Source: an uncultured Hyphomicrobiales bacterium (GTDB taxonomy: Bacteria; Pseudomonadota; Alphaproteobacteria; Rhizobiales; Beijerinckiaceae). Taken from it: DNA of 5,374 nucleotides. Of the stretch, positions 4,795 through 5,374 are shown piece after piece (position 1 is the stretch's first letter; each line of letters opens with the position of its first letter). The position numbers and the translations under genes are program-made. The stretch lies in the NCBI GenBank assembly GCA_903918155.1, contig CAIXDD010000486.1, positions 1-5,374 of the forward strand, in the 5' to 3' direction. A model generated the notes under the pieces. It saw only the letters and a program-made list of their open reading frames with translations, ran no database searches and was not told the DNA's origin.

Positions 4795-4848
4795 GGTCCG
4801 GCGGGCGCGGTCCGGCGGGCGCGGTTCGCGTGAGCGGTTCGCGTGAGC
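4795..4848. repeat. Two adjacent tandem duplications between prpE and pntB
   Basis: GGTCCGGCGGGCGC is present twice in succession (4795-4808, 4809-4822; 14-bp unit), followed directly by GGTTCGCGTGAGC twice (4823-4835, 4836-4848; 13-bp unit) and then a partial GGTCC. All four units begin with GGT[TC]C, so they may derive from one ancestral unit. They occupy about half of the 109-base gap between the converging genes and do not extend into either coding sequence. Confidence 0.88.
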
Positions 4849-4854
4849 GGTCCT

Positions 4855-4878
4855 GCGCGCGCCCGTTCGGGCTCGCGC
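4855..4878. terminator. Hairpin between convergent prpE and pntB
   Basis: GCGCG-C-GCCCG-TT-CGGGC-T-CGCGC is an inverted repeat of 5+5 bp with one C/T mismatch and a minimal loop. Its right end touches the pntB stop codon. A very stable hairpin between convergent genes fits bidirectional 3'-end formation or protection, but there is no U-run on either strand, so classical intrinsic termination is not supported. Confidence 0.5.
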
Positions 4879-5374
4879 CTAATGGCCCAACGACTTGACG
4901 ATGGTCTCCACCATCTTCTTGGCGTCGGCGAACAGCATCATCGTATTGTCGCGGAAGAACAGCTCGTTCTCGACGCCCGCATAGCCCGACCCCATGCCGC
5001 GCTTGATGAAGAGCACGGTCTTCGCCTTCTCCACGTCGAGGATCGGCATGCCGAAGATCGGCGATTTCGGATCGGTCTTGGCGGAGGGATTGGTCACGTC
5101 ATTGGCGCCGATCACGAAGGCGACGTCCGCCTGCGCGAATTCTGAATTGATGTCTTCAAGCTCGAAGACTTCGTCATAGGGCACATTGGCCTCGGCGAGC
5201 AGGACGTTCATATGGCCGGGCATGCGGCCGGCCACGGGATGAATGGCGTATTTCACCTCGACGCCCTCGGCCTTCAGCAAATCCGCCATTTCGCGCAGCG
5301 CGTGCTGGGCCTGCGCCACCGCCATGCCATAGCCCGGCACGATGATGACCTTCGAGGCGTTCTTCATGATGAAG
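4879..5374 (-). CDS. pntB: NAD(P) transhydrogenase beta subunit, C-terminal NADP(H)-binding domain (cut by window edge)
   Basis: Proton-translocating transhydrogenase moves hydride from NADH to NADP+ using the proton gradient and supplies NADPH. The fragment is the last 164 residues, which equals the cytosolic domain III of PntB; the membrane domain lies beyond the edge. Visible family motifs: VPGYGMAVAQAQH, the Rossmann glycine-rich turn contacting NADP; HPVAGRMPGHMNVLLAEA; GANDVTNPSAKTDP followed by KSPIFGMPIL; KRGMGSGYAGVEN-LFF; and NTMMLFADAKK near the end. These align almost residue for residue with E. coli PntB, and no key residue is missing. The methionine at 5365-5367 is internal: the open frame continues through Ile and Phe to the edge, and a domain III protein alone would lack the channel. 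The stop is TAG at 4879-4881. In alphaproteobacteria pntA is usually split in two genes upstream of pntB; those would lie beyond the right edge. Confidence 0.95.
   Translation of the reverse strand, partial: FIMKNASKVIIVPGYGMAVAQAQHALREMADLLKAEGVEVKYAIHPVAGRMPGHMNVLLAEANVPYDEVFELEDINSEFAQADVAFVIGANDVTNPSAKTDPKSPIFGMPILDVEKAKTVLFIKRGMGSGYAGVENELFFRDNTMMLFADAKKMVETIVKSLGH

Noticed and set aside
4451..4846. 131-residue open frame, plus strand, overlapping the prpE end and the following gap
   Set aside because: Arg/Gly-rich out-of-frame shadow of prpE that continues into the tandem repeats.

Overview
The window looks like ordinary chromosome of a GC-rich alphaproteobacterium, most likely in the Hyphomicrobiales (Rhizobiales) and possibly near the Beijerinckiaceae/Methylocystaceae. 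The grounds are the strongly GC-biased third codon positions, a small YdcH/DUF465 coiled-coil protein, and residue-level resemblance of the enzymes to proteobacterial PrpE, PntB and IlvB. The order or family is an inference; no 16S or marker gene is present.

Layout. At the left edge, on the minus strand, is the first part of acetolactate synthase large subunit (ilvB), cut by the window. Its roughly 200-nt leader (about 114-318) holds a consensus-like promoter, a 25-codon leader ORF with clustered Val-Val-Asp-Ile codons, several hairpins and a GC hairpin with a U-run. This is the arrangement expected of a branched-chain amino acid transcription attenuator. Divergent from it is a 56-aa DUF465 gene (531-701, plus). 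Then comes a 257-bp non-coding stretch dense in short tandem duplications (702-958), and a low-complexity, mostly helical hypothetical protein (959-1327, minus). A minus-strand pair follows, a TauE/SafE (TSUP) permease and a GtrA-like membrane protein, probably co-transcribed with gtrA first. Divergent from gtrA is a complete propionyl-CoA synthetase gene (prpE, 2868-4769, plus). It converges on the C-terminal NADP(H)-binding domain of a pyridine nucleotide transhydrogenase beta subunit (pntB, minus), cut by the right edge.

Functionally the genes are mostly core metabolism: branched-chain amino acid synthesis, propionate activation and NADPH supply, plus two membrane proteins of uncertain substrate. 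They do not form one pathway, and I see no mobile element, CRISPR array, toxin-antitoxin pair or defence system. The two features most worth a second look are the predicted ilvB attenuator with its unannotated leader peptide, and the recurrent small tandem duplications (13-18 bp, different unit each time) in both intergenic regions and inside one hypothetical gene. I see no convincing new multi-gene system.
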